A stretch of DNA of 6,666 nt from the NCBI GenBank assembly GCA_016219455.1, contig JACRMZ010000080.1, forward strand, positions 1 through 6,666. The letters are read 5' to 3'. A model generated the notes under the pieces. The model ran no database searches. It saw only the letters and a program-made list of their open reading frames with translations, and was not told where the DNA came from. Shown one piece after another: positions 5,203 through 6,666 of the stretch. Position numbers and translations under genes: made by a program. This DNA comes from Candidatus Aenigmatarchaeota archaeon (lineage in GTDB: Archaea; Aenigmatarchaeota; Aenigmatarchaeia; PWEA01; JACRMZ01). Every line of letters starts with the position of its first letter. The stretch's first letter is position 1.

Positions 5203-6127
5203 GTTTGGAATAATGTGATTTTGCCTGTTCTAGGGCGTCAATAAGCTTCTTTGCCACTATCACTGATGCTTCGTTCTGCGCCTCTTCAGTCTGCCCGCCG
5301 ATGTGCGGCGAAACGAGGACATTTGGCAACAAGACAAGCTCACTTGCCTCCGGAGGCTCCTTTTCAAACACATCCAGCGCCGCTCCTGCTAGGTGCCCGG
5401 ATTTCAGGGCTTCGAGAAGTGCTTTTTCATCGACTACTTCGCCACGGGAAGCGTTGATCAAAATTGCGCCTTTTTTCATCGACCCGAGGGTTTTTTTGTT
5501 TATCATTGCCCTTGTCTCATTTACCAGGGGAACGTGAAGCGTTATTATGTCCGACTGTTTGATTACGCTGTCAACTGGAAGTTGGGAAACGCCGTTCTTT
5601 ATGTACTCTTCAGGTATCTTGACAACATCATACGCGATTATCCTGGCGCCGAATGCTGCGCACAAGTCGGCGACCCTTTTTCCAATCGCACCGAAGCCGA
5701 CGATGCCGACAACTTTGCCGCGCAGCTCCCTTCCCACAAGCTCCTTCTTCAACCATTTCCCATCCTTCATCGACTTGTTGGCCTTTGGGAGGTTCCTCAG
5801 AAGCGCTATCATATCCGCGACAACAAGCTCTGCAACGGCGTTAGTCAGAGCTTCGGGGCTGTTCATCACCTTTATCCCCAGACGCTTCGCTTCCTCGACG
5901 TCAACGTTGTCCAGGCCGGAGCCTGCACGGGCGATTGCTTTCAGCTTCTTGGCATTTTTCAAAACATCCTTTGTCACCTTTGTCTTGCTCCGCACGATTA
6001 TCCCGTCGTACTGGCCTACAATAGCTGAAAGATCGTCCCCTTCAATTAGTTCGTCCAGAATGAAGCCTGCTTTTTTCAGCATGCCCTTTCCCTCAGTGCC
6101 TATGGGATCGCAGACTAGAATTCTCAT
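5198..6127 (-). CDS. serA: D-3-phosphoglycerate dehydrogenase, short form
   Basis: NAD-dependent 2-hydroxyacid dehydrogenase of 309 residues. In its main role it oxidises 3-phosphoglycerate to 3-phosphohydroxypyruvate, the first step of phosphorylated serine synthesis. Substrate-side residues include RSKTKVT (46-52) and the RAGSGLDNVD loop (67-76). The nucleotide fold has GFGAIG (144-149) and Asp167 after the second strand, which favours NAD over NADP. The catalytic triad is Arg228 (NASRG), Glu257 (EKEP) and His275 (SPHIGG). The protein stops right after the second half of the substrate domain, so there is no ACT or intervening domain and no serine feedback site. Glyoxylate or hydroxypyruvate reductase is an alternative, but the N-terminal DPIGTEGKGMLKKAGF pattern is like SerA. 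ATG 6127 is chosen over an in-frame TTG at 6136; GAGGAGGA lies at 6144-6137. Confidence 0.93.
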   Translation of the reverse strand: MRILVCDPIGTEGKGMLKKAGFILDELIEGDDLSAIVGQYDGIIVRSKTKVTKDVLKNAKKLKAIARAGSGLDNVDVEEAKRLGIKVMNSPEALTNAVAELVVADMIALLRNLPKANKSMKDGKWLKKELVGRELRGKVVGIVGFGAIGKRVADLCAAFGARIIAYDVVKIPEEYIKNGVSQLPVDSVIKQSDIITLHVPLVNETRAMINKKTLGSMKKGAILINASRGEVVDEKALLEALKSGHLAGAALDVFEKEPPEASELVLLPNVLVSPHIGGQTEEAQNEASVIVAKKLIDALEQAKSHYSKL

Positions 6128-6177
6128 GGAAAGCAATCCTCCTCGGGATATTTAAAGATTCCAATGGAGTAGAAGTT
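6128..6177. promoter_or_regulatory. Divergent promoter with one symmetric TATA box
   Basis: Only 50 nt separate the divergent ATGs of the dehydrogenase and PCNA. A single AT element, GATATTTAAAG (6147-6157), reads as a TATA box in both directions; its centre near 6152 is 25 nt from one ATG and 26 nt from the other. SD-like GAGGAGGA (minus, 6144-6137) and GGAG (plus, 6166-6169) flank it. No second TATA box is visible in the gap, so one TBP site may serve both genes. Confidence 0.6.
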
Positions 6178-6666
6178 ATGTTCCAAGCTATCATCTCTGC
6201 AGGCACGCTAAAGGACACCCTTGAGACAATTTCTCAGATAGTCGGGGAAGGAAAATTCCGTGTCACTGAAGACGGCATCCGCCTTGATGCGGTGGATAGG
6301 AGCATGGTCGCTTTCATCGACCTTCACATCTCAAAGGAGGCGTTCGATTCCTTCCAGGCGGACAAGGAGCAGTCAATCGGGATAAACATCGAGAATTTTT
6401 TGGGGATGATAAAGCGCGTTAAGTCTGACGACAAGATAGCGCTCAAGCTTTCAGAAGGCAAACTGATGGTGACAATAGACGGCGATTACATAAGGAACTT
6501 CTCATTGCCATTGATAGAGATACCTCAGGGCGAGACGATAGACATTTCGAAACTAAAGCCCCCTGCAAAGATACAGCTCAAAGCGTCGTTTCTTGAAGAC
6601 GGCATAAGCGACGCGGGTTCCATAAGCGACCATGTCGTCCTTGAGGCGACACCTGACTCTTTCCAC
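6178..6666 (+). CDS. pcn: DNA polymerase sliding clamp PCNA, N-terminal part
   Basis: The first 163 residues of an archaeal PCNA; the window ends before the stop, and full proteins are about 245-250 residues. PCNA trimers encircle DNA and tether polymerase, FEN1, ligase and other PIP-box partners. The N-terminal domain is typical: FQAIISAGTLKDTLETISQIV (2-22), then GIRLDAVDRSMVAFIDLHI (33-51) with the hallmark D-x-S/R-M-V-A pattern, and the IGINIENFLGMIKRVKSDDKIAL stretch (67-89). The interdomain connector follows around FSLPLIEIPQGETIDISKL (108-126), then the start of the second domain (KIQLKASFLEDGISDAGSISD). An upstream ATG at 6164 meets a stop after two codons, so ATG 6178 is the start. 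It is divergent from the dehydrogenase. Confidence 0.96.
   Translation, partial: MFQAIISAGTLKDTLETISQIVGEGKFRVTEDGIRLDAVDRSMVAFIDLHISKEAFDSFQADKEQSIGINIENFLGMIKRVKSDDKIALKLSEGKLMVTIDGDYIRNFSLPLIEIPQGETIDISKLKPPAKIQLKASFLEDGISDAGSISDHVVLEATPDSFH

Noticed and set aside
5393..6155. Long plus-strand open frames (up to about 211 codons) opposite the dehydrogenase gene
   Set aside because: They lie antisense to a clear SerA homologue with full motifs, and their translations show no family pattern; they are shadows.

Overview
The window looks like a gene-dense stretch of an archaeal chromosome. The strongest evidence is a PCNA-type sliding clamp reading off the right end, a COG2403 (cyclic 2,3-diphosphoglycerate synthetase-like) protein, archaeal TATA boxes 25-28 nt upstream of most lead genes, and GTGAT Shine-Dalgarno motifs matching the archaeal 16S 3' end. 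The very short spacers and small genes would suit a DPANN or similarly compact lineage, but nothing here fixes the phylum. No mobile element, CRISPR array, tRNA or rRNA was seen.

Layout, left to right. (1) 1-129, minus: N-terminus of a gene leaving the window, weakly resembling a chagasin-type (I42) protease inhibitor. (2) 224-2812, minus: an operon of the COG2403 P-loop protein followed after 9 nt by a DEAD-box RNA helicase with an RGG tail. (3) 2884-3509, plus: a small OB-fold protein overlapping (ATGA) a 99-residue protein that recalls DUF3467, transcribed divergently from (2). (4) 3506-4659, minus: a calcineurin-like metallophosphoesterase overlapping (ATGA) an unknown gene with an in-frame TGA; this gene's end converges on (3), both stops sharing one CTAG. 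(5) 4777-6127, minus: D-3-phosphoglycerate dehydrogenase (short form without ACT domain), then a low-molecular-weight phosphatase/ArsC-like protein. (6) 6178-6666, plus: PCNA, truncated by the window edge and divergent from (5) across a single symmetric TATA box.

How the genes fit together: PCNA, the OB-fold protein and the helicase are nucleic-acid functions. The dehydrogenase makes the first intermediate of serine synthesis from 3-phosphoglycerate, and the COG2403 protein belongs to the family whose characterised member acts on 2,3-bisphosphoglycerate. A shared phosphoglycerate theme is only inference. The feature most worth a second look is the in-frame TGA at 3659-3661: coding-like sequence continues in the same frame for 50 residues to a tightly packed stop.
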